From: a virus
Direction: 5' to 3' (one strand)
Virus record (IMG/VR): IMGVR_UViG_3300045912_000522
Location: 1 to 58,729 of that record
DNA: 58,729 bases
Positions 7,122 through 15,222 of the stretch are shown piece by piece. The first letter of the stretch is position 1. The number at the start of each line of letters is the position of its first letter. A program made the translations under genes and the position numbers. A model generated the notes under the pieces. That model was not told where the DNA came from and searched no databases. It worked only from the letters and a program-made list of their open reading frames with translations.

Positions 7122-7406
7122 ATGAGCAACAACCTACCGCCCGGCCTTACCGGCCTGGAGCCGGAAATCGTCGGCTACGACGAAGCCGAGTATCCCTTCC
7201 ACGTGTGGGCGATGGAGCACCGCGAGGACGGCTGGGAAGACGAGGTCGTCTGTCGAACGCGCGAGGAGGCGGTCAACGTCTACGGCGGGATGGTCGACAC
7301 GCTGGTCTACGCGAACGGCCCCGTCGTGGAGTGGCGGCCCGGCAGGACGAAGGGCACGCGCTACACGGTGGGCATTACCGACCTAACGGGAGATGAGGGG
7401 CGATGA
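7122..7406 (+). CDS. Hypothetical protein (94 aa)
   Basis: An acidic protein of 94 residues with AGGAGG before the ATG. The middle (HVWAMEHREDGWEDEVVCRTREEAVNVYGGM) has the look of a small alpha/beta domain. Its stop overlaps the next start (ATGA), so the two are probably co-translated. No family is recognised. It is read opposite to the surrounding head genes. Confidence 0.6.
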   Translation: MSNNLPPGLTGLEPEIVGYDEAEYPFHVWAMEHREDGWEDEVVCRTREEAVNVYGGMVDTLVYANGPVVEWRPGRTKGTRYTVGITDLTGDEGR

Positions 7407-7687
7407 AGACCCAGAGGTGGCCGCTCCTGCCGCCTGACGAAGCCAAGCGCAGGGCCGCCCTAGCAGCGCGCGACTGCCGCTCCAACAGCAAGCGCGTGGG
7501 CGGCCTCCTCGCCCGCGTCTGGGAGGGATACGAGAGCGAGACGGGGAAGCCTGACCCGGAGGAAGCGGAGAACCTGCTCGCCTCCGTGGACGCGGCAGCA
7601 GCCGCGGCACGGGAGCTTCTCGCAGCAATGGGCTACCGCCGTACGGTCGAGAAGTGGGAGCGAAAGGCGGCCGACTATGTCGAGTGA
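7403..7687 (+). CDS. Hypothetical protein (94 aa), helical
   Basis: A mainly helical, charged protein (LAARDCRSNSKRVGGLLARV, then an Ala-rich helix ending in RELLAAMGY). It starts with an ATG that overlaps the previous stop, and it ends a few bases before a hairpin that separates it from the oppositely read portal gene. No recognised domain. A DNA-binding or regulatory role is possible from size and charge but cannot be shown. Confidence 0.6.
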   Translation: MKTQRWPLLPPDEAKRRAALAARDCRSNSKRVGGLLARVWEGYESETGKPDPEEAENLLASVDAAAAAARELLAAMGYRRTVEKWERKAADYVE

Positions 7688-7698
7688 CTGCTCCACGG

Positions 7699-7724
7699 CC
7701 GGTAAAGCGGCGTGGCTTTATCGG
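7699..7724. terminator. Hairpin between convergent genes
   Basis: CCGGTAAAGC and GCTTTATCGG pair over 10 bp with one G-T pair around a 6-base loop. It lies between the plus-strand stop at 7687 and the minus-strand portal stop at 7733, the expected place for a bidirectional terminator. No U-tract is obvious. Confidence 0.5.
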
Positions 7725-7732
7725 ACGCCCCC

Positions 7733-9265
7733 CTAGGCCGCCCCGTTCGCCCCGCCGTCCCCCTGCACGCCGCGCGCCGCCATCTCACCCCGATCGAGCT
7801 GGCCGAGGACGGTGGCGGCAACGTCGGCCCCCTCCTCCTCGCGCTCGATGTCGAACTCGTCGATCTGCTCCTCGCTGTAGCCCAACTCGCGCTGGAGCTG
7901 ACGCAACGGCACCCCGAGCTGCCTCTTGAGGAGCAGCGTCTCCGCGTGCTCCTTCTCGCTCCGAGGCGCGGGGTCTTCCCAGACGGCGCGGAACTGCACC
8001 TCCTCCGGGTGGCCCTGGATGACGTGGCAGAACCGCACGAGGTCGGCCCACACCGCGCCAAACGCGAGCTGCCGGTCCCTGCACTTCCGCACGAGCCGCG
8101 CCTCCAGCGCCTTCAGCGCCTCACCGCTCGGCGGGTCCGTCATCAGCGCGAAGTAGTGTAGGGGCGTGCCGGATATGCGCGCGATGTCCATGCGGAAGTC
8201 GTTGATGACATCGGAGAACTGGCGGAGGTCGGACTGCGCGAACTCGCCGAACTTGACCTCGGTGCTGCCCGTCGTCCAGAGCCGGTCTACCCCTGGCGTG
8301 AACGGCGGGATGGGCTTGCCGTCGTCGTCGTATTGGATCTCCAGCCCCGTGGCCCACCGCTGCGGCAGCGCCACGAACTCCATCGCGGCCATCATATCCA
8401 TCAGCGCCTTGTTGAGCGCATCTTGCAGCGGGATGACATCACGCAACTCGGAGGCGCCGCTCTCGCCCGTGCTGGCGTTGTTCGCGAAGTGGAACACGGG
8501 CACGCGGCCGTAGGGGTTCGGCAGCGGCCACGGCTCGCCGGGCACCTCCAGCGGCTCGAACGCGGACACCCGCTCGGGGAGCTGCTGGTGCTTGGTCTTC
8601 GTCACGTATTTCTCGATCCGGTCGGCGTAGTAGAGCGTGAGCCGGTAGCGCGCGGAGGCGCGGACGCCGCAGGCGATGTCCTTCGGGTCGATACTGTCTA
8701 CGTCCCGCCACGCCTTCACCGCCCACACGATACGGCCCGGCCGGTCGGGGTCATACCAGACGCGGATCCGCTTGCAGTCCTGATGGTAGATGAGGGGCCG
8801 CTTCGGGTCGTCGGGGTCGGGCCACACGATGACGTAGGCGTCGCCGTCGCGGAGGGCCTGGAGGTGGACGCGGCCGGCGTTGTAGTCCATCCGGTTGTGC
8901 TTCCACACCTGCCGGATGTGCTGCTCGTGGACATCGGCCTGCGCGGCCAGGCGCGCCTCCTGCCGGTGGCGCCGCTGCTCGGCGGGCCGGGCTTCCGCCA
9001 CCCGCGCCGCGGCCTCCTGGTCCTCCACGTCCACCTCGAAGCCCGTGATGACGAGCCGGTCGGCCACGGCGTCCACGACGGGCGGGCACACGTTCGCCCG
9101 GAAGCAGCGGAAGAGGCGGCCGAACGCGTTGCGGAACTTCTCCGACGCGAACGCGAGCCGGTGGCGGCCCTCGTAGTAGTCCTCGTAGAGGGCGTAGTCG
9201 CACTCGGCGCGCAGGAGCGCCAGCGCCTTCGGGAAGACTTCCTCGGTGATGTAGGGCTCCGCCAC
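7733..9265 (-). CDS. Portal protein, SPP1 gp6-like
   Basis: 510 residues, close to the family norm. It forms the dodecameric ring at the capsid vertex through which DNA is packaged. Recognisable segments are the N-terminal YYEGRHRLAFASEKFRNAFG, the NVCPPVVDAVADRLVITGF stretch, DAYVIVWPDP, an IPLQDALNKALMDMMAAMEF helix, and DIARISGTPLHYFALM with the acidic tail EEQIDEFDIEREEEGAD. The start is GTG at 9265 after a GGAGG-rich leader. It lies downstream of the terminase genes but is separated from them by a tnpB element. Confidence 0.9.
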   Translation of the reverse strand: MAEPYITEEVFPKALALLRAECDYALYEDYYEGRHRLAFASEKFRNAFGRLFRCFRANVCPPVVDAVADRLVITGFEVDVEDQEAAARVAEARPAEQRRHRQEARLAAQADVHEQHIRQVWKHNRMDYNAGRVHLQALRDGDAYVIVWPDPDDPKRPLIYHQDCKRIRVWYDPDRPGRIVWAVKAWRDVDSIDPKDIACGVRASARYRLTLYYADRIEKYVTKTKHQQLPERVSAFEPLEVPGEPWPLPNPYGRVPVFHFANNASTGESGASELRDVIPLQDALNKALMDMMAAMEFVALPQRWATGLEIQYDDDGKPIPPFTPGVDRLWTTGSTEVKFGEFAQSDLRQFSDVINDFRMDIARISGTPLHYFALMTDPPSGEALKALEARLVRKCRDRQLAFGAVWADLVRFCHVIQGHPEEVQFRAVWEDPAPRSEKEHAETLLLKRQLGVPLRQLQRELGYSEEQIDEFDIEREEEGADVAATVLGQLDRGEMAARGVQGDGGANGAA

Positions 9266-9275
9266 CTCGCGCCTC

Positions 9276-9438
9276 CTATCCGCCTTCGCGCCGCACCTTC
9301 ACGCGCTCGTCAACCTTCCGCCGAAGCTCCGATGAGGACAGAACGGCCATCATCGCCCTGAATAGGCCGTGTGGCTCCTTGTCGATGTCGAAGCCGCTCT
9401 CGGCAGCGTGCTCGCGAGCAACGGCCTCTATCTCCTCT
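9276..9438 (-). pseudogene. 5'-truncated small gene next to TE1
   Basis: From the edge of the tnpB element (base 9438) to a stop at 9276 the minus strand reads EEIEAVAREHAAESG, then DIDKEPHGLF, and ends VKVRREGG. It looks like a genuine small helical protein but has no start codon: the in-frame codon just inside the element is TAG. Joining the element's flanks does not restore a start either. The gene was therefore damaged before or during insertion. It precedes the portal gene by ten bases. Confidence 0.5.
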
Positions 9439-9443
9439 GTAAG

Positions 9444-10592
9444 CTACCTCCCCGCTAAAGCGGGAGGCATTGCGCCTGGACGACGGCAGGCTCCTCCGAT
9501 GGGAGCCACGTCCGACACCATAGGCCGGCTTACGGCGGCCCGTGCTTCCCGGCCACGCCGGCAGACGTTGGTTGCCCCAACGAAGTCGGCGTTGGCCGAG
9601 AAGCCACACTTTTCACAGAGGAATTCGCTTTGGCTTCGACGGTTCTCTTTGGCACAATGCCCACATTGCGGACAGGTGCGCGAGGTGTTCCGGGGCTCCA
9701 CCAGGATCAGCGGGATGCCCGCTGCTGCCGCCTTGTAGGCGATAAACTGCCGGAGCTGGTGGAACGCCCAGGAGTTCCGTTCGTAGCGCTGGCTCTTTCG
9801 CACCGTTACTCGCTGGCGGATACCCTTGAGGTCTTCGAGAGCGAGTGCCCTTTGGCCGGAGCACGCTTTTTGAACGAGGTGTTTGGAGATGCAGTGGTTG
9901 ACGTGCTTGACGAAGCGGCTCTCCTTCCGCTTCACCTTCTTGAGGTGGCGTTTCGCTGACTTCGAGCCGCACTTCTGCAAACCTTGCCGCAGTCTCAGGT
10001 AGCGGCAGCGAACGGCGCGGATCGCCTCTCCCGTGTGCTCTTCGCCGTCGCTATCGACGGCAACGTTGACGATCCCCAGATCGACGCCCAGCACGTCGCC
10101 GGTTTCGGTAGGCGGCGGCGCCGGCAGATCGATCGTCACGTAGAGGTAGAAGGCGCCGTCCCGGTAGACGAGATCGGCCTGCCCCTGCCGGCGGTCCAGC
10201 CGGGCGGCCTGATAGGCGCCGTAGCGCAGGGGGATCACCTGCCGGCCGGCAAGGGTCAGGAGCGAGACGTGGGTCAGTCCTTTGAAGGACATGATCCGCT
10301 CGTCGTAGACCATCGCTCCGTGGGGCTTGAACCGGACGTGGACACGCTTGTCCCGTTTGTAGGCTTCGACGGCTTTGGAGATCGCCCGCACGGCCATCTG
10401 CGAGGAGAGGCCAAACCGTTCCCGAAGCGTGCCGTAGACGAGCGGCTGCAGGGCGATCTTGTTGGCAAGCCGCTTCTCATAGGCCACGTCCGCCACGTGC
10501 TGGCAGCCGGCGTTGAACGCTTCCAGAGTGGAGAGCAGTGCCGCGTGCTGTTCTGGCGACGGCTCAAGCTTCAGGACGATTGTCTGTTTCAT
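9444..10592 (-). CDS. tnpB: TnpB RNA-guided nuclease-like protein (copy 1)
   Basis: 382 residues from the ATG at 10592, with a consensus promoter so close that the message is nearly leaderless. TnpB proteins are RuvC-like nucleases guided by an omega RNA made from the element's right end, and they help keep the element in its site. RuvC-I Asp is in LGVDLGIVNVAVDSDG, the RuvC-II Glu in LALEDLKGIR, and the RuvC-III Asp in ADFVGATNV. The C-terminal zinc ribbon has CPQCG and CEKCG. All catalytic residues are present, so activity is plausible. It is more divergent than copies 2 and 3. Confidence 0.88.
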   Translation of the reverse strand: MKQTIVLKLEPSPEQHAALLSTLEAFNAGCQHVADVAYEKRLANKIALQPLVYGTLRERFGLSSQMAVRAISKAVEAYKRDKRVHVRFKPHGAMVYDERIMSFKGLTHVSLLTLAGRQVIPLRYGAYQAARLDRRQGQADLVYRDGAFYLYVTIDLPAPPPTETGDVLGVDLGIVNVAVDSDGEEHTGEAIRAVRCRYLRLRQGLQKCGSKSAKRHLKKVKRKESRFVKHVNHCISKHLVQKACSGQRALALEDLKGIRQRVTVRKSQRYERNSWAFHQLRQFIAYKAAAAGIPLILVEPRNTSRTCPQCGHCAKENRRSQSEFLCEKCGFSANADFVGATNVCRRGREARAAVSRPMVSDVAPIGGACRRPGAMPPALAGR

Positions 10593-10598
10593 ACCTAT

Positions 10599-10627
10599 AG
10601 TATAGCACAATCCGTGCCGCAAATCAA
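10599..10627 (-). promoter_or_regulatory. tnpB copy 1 promoter
   Basis: The minus strand reads TTGATT, 17 bases, TATACT, then ATAGGTATG, so the start codon lies only about six bases after the -10 hexamer. This implies a leaderless or near-leaderless transcript. Confidence 0.7.
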
Positions 10628-10723
10628 TCTATGCGGAGCGGACTTCGGACACGCGGTGGGCGAATTCCTCCCCACGGCTGAAGCCGGAGGCTTCCTTCGC
10701 TCTCCGCTGCGGAAGGTTTTTCG

Positions 10724-10912
10724 GTGATGGATGACGTGGCCCTCCGGTATTGGGCCGTGCGCCGCCTTCCATATCTCACAATGCAATGCCCCGAGCCCGT
10801 GCTTCTTGCGATCGTGACGGGTCGGCCAGTAGTAGACGCGCTTCGACCTGTCCGGATGGTCCGGCCATCGCTGGAAGCGGAAGCCGTTGAATACGATAAC
10901 TTCCTTTCGCAT
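10724..10912 (-). pseudogene. HNH endonuclease, N-terminal fragment cut by TE1
   Basis: ATG at 10912 begins a 63-codon stretch, VYYWPTRHDRKKHGLGAL then EIWKAAHGPIPEGHVIHH, typical of the first half of phage HNH homing nucleases (P-E-G-x-V-x-H-H). The coding sequence ends at the CATCAC that forms the TE1 target. Beyond the element there is no matching DPLNN-type second half in any frame, so the C-terminal half is lost. It sits between terminase and portal, a common place for HNH genes. It is probably non-functional as a nuclease. Confidence 0.75.
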
Positions 10913-10943
10913 AATTGCTATTATACCATCCAGACAAGAGAAT

Positions 10944-12236
10944 TCAAAATGCGTGGGCCTCTCCGCCTCTTCCAGCCAGCATTAGCTCATGGATGGCCCA
11001 GCAGAGGGCGTCCATGCGGTCTGGGCTCGGCATCCCCGGCACCCAGTCCGTCATCTGGCTCTCCAGCTGCGCGAAGTAGCCGCAGTGGTGGACGTGCCCC
11101 TTTTCGTAGAGGCTGGAGACCGGCTCCGCCCGCGTCACCTTGCCCCGCGCTGCCCTCACGCCCTTATAGCTGACGCGCGGGGCCACCGTCCTCACGACGG
11201 CCTCGACCAACTCGCCGCCATTGTTCACCTCGGCCACGACCCTATCCGCCTTCCAGTCGTGATACGCCATCGCCACGGCTGCCGCCCACTCGGCCGGCTT
11301 CGCGCGCCGCGTCCGGTCGTCCAGCACGTAGCCGTGCCCGTCCACGCCCAGGCCGGCGACGATGATACCCGTCTCATTGCTATCCTCGCCGCTCGTTACC
11401 GCCGGGTCCACGCCGACGACGATACGCTTCAGCGCGGGCGCCTTCTTGACGCGCAGGTCGTCAATGAGCGTCTGGCTCCACAGCGCGTCCGGGTTGTCGA
11501 GGAGCAGTTCGGCGTTCAGCTCCTGCCGGCCAAGCCGCGTGCCCTCGTAGCGCTTGATGATGGCGTCGTAGAACGCCGGTGCCAGGTTCGCCCGGTTCTC
11601 GTAGGTGCTGCCGCGCGTCGGGACCGTATGCGGGTCCGCCAGCAGCTCGCGCAGCGCCTTGATGGGGCGCGGCGTCGTCGTGATGACGGCTCGCGGGTCG
11701 TCACCAAGCCGGAGGCCGAACATCGCCTGCGCCCACGCCTCGTCTACGTAGCGCCACGCCGCCAGCTCGTCGCCCCATAGGGCCTCGTGCTGCTTGCCAC
11801 GGAGCCGGTCAGGCTCGTCCGCGGTGAAGATAAGCGACACAGCGCCGTTCGGCCAGAGGAGCTTCCGCTCACTCTTCCTGAACTCCGGCCGCTCCTCGTC
11901 GCGGCAGATGGCGAGGATACCGCTCTCGCCCTCTACAAGGATGTCCCGAGCGTCGTCGGCCGTCGCCCCGATGAGGTTGACGAACCTGTGGCGCTTGACG
12001 CGCTCCCGAACCCACTCCGCACCCGACCTCGTTTTGCCGAAACCCCGCCCAGCCAGAATGACCCAATAGCGCCAGTCGCCCTCCGGCTCAATCTGCTCCG
12101 GTCGGGCGACAGAGAGCCAATCACGAGCGAGCCACCGCCTTATCTCCGGCGTCTGGTCCCGAAGAAACCTCGCGTGCGCTTCGGGCGTCATAGGCTCGGC
12201 GATATGAGGATTCCAGGGCCTCAAGCGGGTCGTCAT
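10944..12236 (-). CDS. terL: Terminase large subunit
   Basis: The ATPase/nuclease motor that packages DNA. From the ATG at 12236 it is about 430 residues; an ATG at 12191 is also possible, and the exact start is uncertain because both overlap the small-subunit gene. Walker A is VILAGRGFGKTRSGAEW, Walker B is around LRGKQHEALWGDELAAW, and the coupling motif is ITTTPRPIKALREL. The RuvC-like nuclease domain shows IVVGVDPAVTSGEDSNETGI, VVAEVNNGG and SPDRMDALCWAIHEL with its acidic residues. It follows terS and precedes the broken HNH gene. Confidence 0.92.
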   Translation of the reverse strand: MTTRLRPWNPHIAEPMTPEAHARFLRDQTPEIRRWLARDWLSVARPEQIEPEGDWRYWVILAGRGFGKTRSGAEWVRERVKRHRFVNLIGATADDARDILVEGESGILAICRDEERPEFRKSERKLLWPNGAVSLIFTADEPDRLRGKQHEALWGDELAAWRYVDEAWAQAMFGLRLGDDPRAVITTTPRPIKALRELLADPHTVPTRGSTYENRANLAPAFYDAIIKRYEGTRLGRQELNAELLLDNPDALWSQTLIDDLRVKKAPALKRIVVGVDPAVTSGEDSNETGIIVAGLGVDGHGYVLDDRTRRAKPAEWAAAVAMAYHDWKADRVVAEVNNGGELVEAVVRTVAPRVSYKGVRAARGKVTRAEPVSSLYEKGHVHHCGYFAQLESQMTDWVPGMPSPDRMDALCWAIHELMLAGRGGEAHAF

Positions 12237-12618
12237 TCTCGACCTTGACCTTCTGCTCGACACGGGCCGGTGCGTCGAGGCCGAGGAGTTCCCGCCGCGC
12301 CTTCGACAGCTTGACGTAGAGGTGTCCGGCCGCCACGTCTCCCGCCTCGACCTGCGGCCACACCGCCCCCGTCGCCACGTCGAGCCGCGCCAACTCCTCC
12401 GCAATGTGCCCGTCGAAGTCGAGGGACGCCCGACTGCGCCACTCCTCGCGGACGGCCTTCACGTCCCGGCAGACCGTCGTCAGCCCAATACCGAGGTCGG
12501 CAGCGATCCGGCGCTCGGTCCACCCCTGGCGGAGGCGAAACGCGACGGCGGCCCTCCGCTCGTCACGGAGGGCGTCGTCCGCTACCCGCTTCGTGTTCCG
12601 CTTTCCGCTGTCCGCCAT
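12121..12618 (-). CDS. terS: Terminase small subunit
   Basis: About 165 residues from the ATG at 12618. The N-terminal half contains a helix-turn-helix, WTERRIAADLGIGLTTVCRDVKAVREEW, which would bind the packaging site. The middle is a helical oligomerisation region (IAEELARLDVATGAVWPQVE). The C-terminus, which overlaps the terL start, is flexible and charged. Small-subunit HTH plus position directly before terL make the call firm, although length and sequence are variable in this family. The longer frame upstream lacks a good ribosome-binding site. Confidence 0.82.
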   Translation of the reverse strand: MADSGKRNTKRVADDALRDERRAAVAFRLRQGWTERRIAADLGIGLTTVCRDVKAVREEWRSRASLDFDGHIAEELARLDVATGAVWPQVEAGDVAAGHLYVKLSKARRELLGLDAPARVEQKVKVENDDPLEALESSYRRAYDARSAREVSSGPDAGDKAVARS

Positions 12619-12646
12619 AGTGTGTTCCGAGACATGTGTTCCTGCG

Positions 12647-12871
12647 TCACCCGCGCAGCACCCGCAGCCGCTCCAGCACGTCCATCGCCGCCAACTCCGG
12701 CACGACCGTCGAGCTATACGGCCCCGACGTGCTTCGTGCGATCGCGTCCACGCACACCCAGTAGCGCAGCCAGTGCGGCACCCGGCGCGCACACCAGAGG
12801 CACAGCCGCTCGCGGCGATCGCGCAGCCACGGGCCGACGCGCCACTCAATTTCTGCCAGTAGTCGCTTCAC
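12647..12871 (-). CDS. Hypothetical basic protein (74 aa)
   Basis: Starts with GTG at 12871 after GGAAGGTGG. The protein is Trp/Arg-rich with a CLWC pair and a RVPHWLRYWVC hydrophobic stretch, possibly membrane-associated. Its start overlaps the stop of the preceding 58-residue gene. It lies between lysis and packaging genes. No family is recognised. Confidence 0.55.
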   Translation of the reverse strand: MKRLLAEIEWRVGPWLRDRRERLCLWCARRVPHWLRYWVCVDAIARSTSGPYSSTVVPELAAMDVLERLRVLRG

Positions 12872-13044
12872 GCTACCACCTTCCTTCGCTGCGGGCGCAC
12901 CAGATAGAACCGCCACCAGAGCGGCTTCGCCATCCACTCCCCCGCCTTACCACCGATCCCGAGCACTCGGCAGGGCTTCGGCGGCAATGGCCGCGTCGAG
13001 AATACGATCCGGCCCACCTTCCAGAAGCGCGAGAGGCGCTTCAC
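12868..13044 (-). CDS. Hypothetical basic protein (58 aa)
   Basis: GTG start at 13044 overlaps the end of the amidase gene. A Trp- and Arg/Lys-rich protein (KVGRIVFSTRPLPPKPCRV, then AGEWMAKPLWWRFYLV). It is coupled to the next gene through an overlapping stop/start. It may be a small lysis-associated factor because of position, but no motif proves this. Confidence 0.55.
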   Translation of the reverse strand: MKRLSRFWKVGRIVFSTRPLPPKPCRVLGIGGKAGEWMAKPLWWRFYLVRPQRRKVVA

Positions 13045-13760
13045 CTGTCGGCCCTCACCAGCACGTCCGCGCCGTCCGCCTCGACCGTCAGCCCCGCCGC
13101 GTTGCAGAGTGCCCGCAGGCGCACCCACGTCTGCCCCTGGCGAATCTCCCAGTCGTCGCACGGCACCTCCGTCACGAAGTCGGGACCGATGACCTTCAGG
13201 CGCCTCGGCTGCTCCGTCAGCCGCGTCACCTCGTCGAGCAAGGCAAAGGTGCCCCCGCGCTCAACGAACTCGCCGAGCGAGACGGTAGGCGTCTCGCCGG
13301 GTCGCCACACCATTGCGTAGTGCTCGAACCAGCGGCGCACATCGGCCAGCGGGAACTCGGAGCCAGGGCACACCGTCGGGTGCGTCGGCAGCGCCTTCTC
13401 GCGATGACCCGCCACCTCCAGCGCCGGTCGGGCGAACCGGCCGGCATACTTCCAGTTGCGATCGAGCAGCCAGCCGCCGAGCGTCGCGAGTTGCGCCTTC
13501 GTCGGCCGCCCGGTGAAGCCCGGCGAGTGTTTGTCGAACTGGCCGATCAGGGCAACGTGCAGAAGGCCCGTGTTCGCACCGTAGACGCCGGCACCGACCT
13601 GCTCATCCGGCCGGCCCTGCTGGAACACGCCGTCGGGGAGGATGAGCCCGTGATAGCCGATGTCAGACCAGCCCTTCGCGCGGTGCTCCCGGCGGAACCG
13701 CTCGACGTCGCCGGTCGCCGTCGCCGTATGGTGGAGGCAGAGGCAGGAGAGCTTCCTCAC
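13041..13760 (-). CDS. Endolysin: N-acetylmuramoyl-L-alanine amidase
   Basis: 239 residues. The N-terminal about 150 residues are an Amidase_2/PGRP domain: LCLHHTATATGDVERFRREH (zinc His), GWSDIGYHGLILPDG, an HVALIGQFD strand, and VAGHREKALPTHPTVCPGSEF with a further zinc His and Cys. It cleaves the bond between N-acetylmuramic acid and L-Ala in peptidoglycan at lysis. The C-terminal about 80 residues end in a TWVRLRALCNAAGLTVEADG stretch, like the copper-amine-oxidase N-terminal-like repeat used as a wall-binding or stalk domain. GTG start overlaps the upstream stop. Part of the leftward lysis cassette. Confidence 0.9.
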   Translation of the reverse strand: MRKLSCLCLHHTATATGDVERFRREHRAKGWSDIGYHGLILPDGVFQQGRPDEQVGAGVYGANTGLLHVALIGQFDKHSPGFTGRPTKAQLATLGGWLLDRNWKYAGRFARPALEVAGHREKALPTHPTVCPGSEFPLADVRRWFEHYAMVWRPGETPTVSLGEFVERGGTFALLDEVTRLTEQPRRLKVIGPDFVTEVPCDDWEIRQGQTWVRLRALCNAAGLTVEADGADVLVRADR

Positions 13761-14122
13761 AAGGTCACCTCGGAAGACGCCGTCATCTCCGAACCCGAGC
13801 GCGCCGAGTCCACAGCCGATCGGGGGACGAAGCGCACATTGAGACCGCTCACGCCCTCCAGTTCCCGAACTCGCCCCTCCAGCCGTGCCAATGCCGTCTC
13901 CAGCCGTTCGGCCCGCGAGTTCGCCGCAGCAGCGCTGTTCTCCACAGCAGTCAGCCGGGCGACGAAAGAAGCCCGCTCATCGGCGAGGGCCTGGCGCAAG
14001 GTCTCCGTCCGTGCCTGCTCGCGCTTCAGGTCATCGAGACGCCCGTCGAGCTTGCAGAACTCGTCCTGAAGCTCCTCGACAGCACCCCACCCGAGCCACC
14101 GCCGGATCCAAGCTCGTATCAC
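13757..14122 (-). CDS. Coiled-coil protein of the lysis cassette (121 aa)
   Basis: Starts at GTG 14122, overlapping the end of the 80-residue gene; the longer frame upstream runs through that gene in another phase. After a short amphipathic, Trp-rich N-terminus (IRAWIRRWLGWGAVEEL), residues 20-95 form a long coiled coil with heptad Leu/Ala spacing. It lies between holin and endolysin genes. A role in lysis control or as a peripheral membrane scaffold is possible but not shown. Confidence 0.6.
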   Translation of the reverse strand: MIRAWIRRWLGWGAVEELQDEFCKLDGRLDDLKREQARTETLRQALADERASFVARLTAVENSAAAANSRAERLETALARLEGRVRELEGVSGLNVRFVPRSAVDSARSGSEMTASSEVTL

Positions 14123-14361
14123 CGCGCCTTCTCTCCCAGCGCGAACACAGGGCATGACTGCAGCGAGGTGAGCGCGAACTGCCCCGCCTCGCGGGCGAAC
14201 GCCTCCGGGTCCTGTTCGCGCCAATAGCGCTTGTCCTGCCACTCGAAGCGGAACACGCGGGCCGCGACCGGATCAATGCGCCACAGCCGGCCGGTGAACG
14301 TCTGCACGGCCCAGATGTAGCGCGGCTCGCCCTTCGCTTTCGGGGGTGCCGCCGCGCTCAT
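14119..14361 (-). CDS. Hypothetical protein (80 aa)
   Basis: A small soluble protein with an aromatic-rich middle (PRYIWAVQTFTGRLWRIDPV, then RFEWQDKRYWR). Both ends overlap neighbours by 4 bases, so it is co-translated within the lysis cassette. No recognised family. Confidence 0.6.
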   Translation of the reverse strand: MSAAAPPKAKGEPRYIWAVQTFTGRLWRIDPVAARVFRFEWQDKRYWREQDPEAFAREAGQFALTSLQSCPVFALGEKAR

Positions 14362-14843
14362 TGGCCGTCCGCTCCCGACAGGGCGCGGTGCGCGAGAAGG
14401 AGCGCCCTGTCGAGCCGCTGCTCGACAGCGAGCCGCTCCCGCCGGGCGGCCACGACCGCGCCCGCGTCTCGCGCCTCCTTGGCCGCCACGACATCGGCCG
14501 CCTTGTCTGGATAGGCCGCGAGGGCGGCGGCTGCCTCCAGCAGGTGCGCTGCGGCCGCCTCCGCGAGCGGGCGGATGAGGGCGCGCCGCTGCTCCAGTGT
14601 GACGCCCCGCATTTCATGCTCCATCAGGCCGTCGATCTGCTTCGTCATCGCGCGGGAGAGCGACTGCGAGGCGGCGCGGCCCTGCTCGGCCGTGAGGCGC
14701 TTCTGGAGGATCCGCTCGACGCCGCGGCCGATGTTGCCGCCGGCCAGTGCGGCGCCCAGCACTTCCTGCACGAGCGCCGGCACATCGACGGCTTCTCGGG
14801 CGTGCTCCAGTGCCAGTTGCTCCAGCGTCTCCGCGAGCTTCAC
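14358..14843 (-). CDS. Hypothetical helical protein (161 aa)
   Basis: GTG start at 14843 overlaps the holin stop. Almost wholly helical and Ala/Glu/Arg-rich, with no membrane segment. The N-terminal part (LAETLEQLALEHAREAVDVP) and an ERILQKRLTAEQGRAASQSL stretch may form a helical bundle. Its position directly after the holin suggests an antiholin-like or lysis-regulating role, but this is inference. Confidence 0.6.
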   Translation of the reverse strand: MKLAETLEQLALEHAREAVDVPALVQEVLGAALAGGNIGRGVERILQKRLTAEQGRAASQSLSRAMTKQIDGLMEHEMRGVTLEQRRALIRPLAEAAAAHLLEAAAALAAYPDKAADVVAAKEARDAGAVVAARRERLAVEQRLDRALLLAHRALSGADGQ

Positions 14844-15214
14844 GGCGACACCTCGTCCCGATCGGCCTCCCCGTCCGGCTCCGTCGCCGCTGTGGCCTGG
14901 CTGAAGTGGCGCACCCTCGGCTCTGGCTGCGGCGCCGTCGTCGCCAACATCGCCTCGGCCAGCTTCTGCGTCGTCACGCTCGCCCCGGCTGCCGCTTGAA
15001 GCGTCCGCGCCGCCAGGTCCAGATCCAGGCTCGCGGTCTCCGACTGCCGGGCGATCGTGTCCCGAATGGTCGCCGCCAACGCTCCGATGAGTGCGACGAG
15101 TGCGCTCTGCCACGTCAGTTCCCCCTTCGCGGCCACGTCCGCCAGCGCATAGCAGACCGCGCCGAGTGCCAGCCACGTCGTCTTCGAACGCCAGAAATCT
15201 GTTGCGAAACGCAC
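14840..15214 (-). CDS. Holin-like membrane protein
   Basis: 124 residues from GTG at 15214. It begins with FWRSKTTWLALGAVCYALAD, followed by a second hydrophobic segment (TWQSALVALIGALAATIRD). This is the 'F-x-x-S-x-T ... R-D' layout of two-segment phage holins that open the inner membrane. The C-terminal half is soluble and Ala/Glu-rich. It sits second in the leftward lysis cassette, upstream of the amidase. Confidence 0.78.
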   Translation of the reverse strand: MRFATDFWRSKTTWLALGAVCYALADVAAKGELTWQSALVALIGALAATIRDTIARQSETASLDLDLAARTLQAAAGASVTTQKLAEAMLATTAPQPEPRVRHFSQATAATEPDGEADRDEVSP

Positions 15215-15222
15215 GGTGTCTC

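Larger units (their letters stand above)
9439..10723 (-). mobile_element. tnpB-only IS200/IS605-type element TE1 (IS1341-like)
   Basis: The minus strand reads TCAC, then the element from CGAAAAACC at 10723 to GTAGCTTAC at 9439. The left end has a GAAGCC...CTCC palindrome; the right end has a CCTCCCGCTTTAGCGGGG hairpin that overlaps the tnpB stop. There is no tnpA. Its ends match TE2 and TE3 closely. The flanking sequence just past the right end (AGAGGAGATAGAGGCC) would be the guide of the overlapping omega RNA. It is inserted in an HNH gene. Confidence 0.85.
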
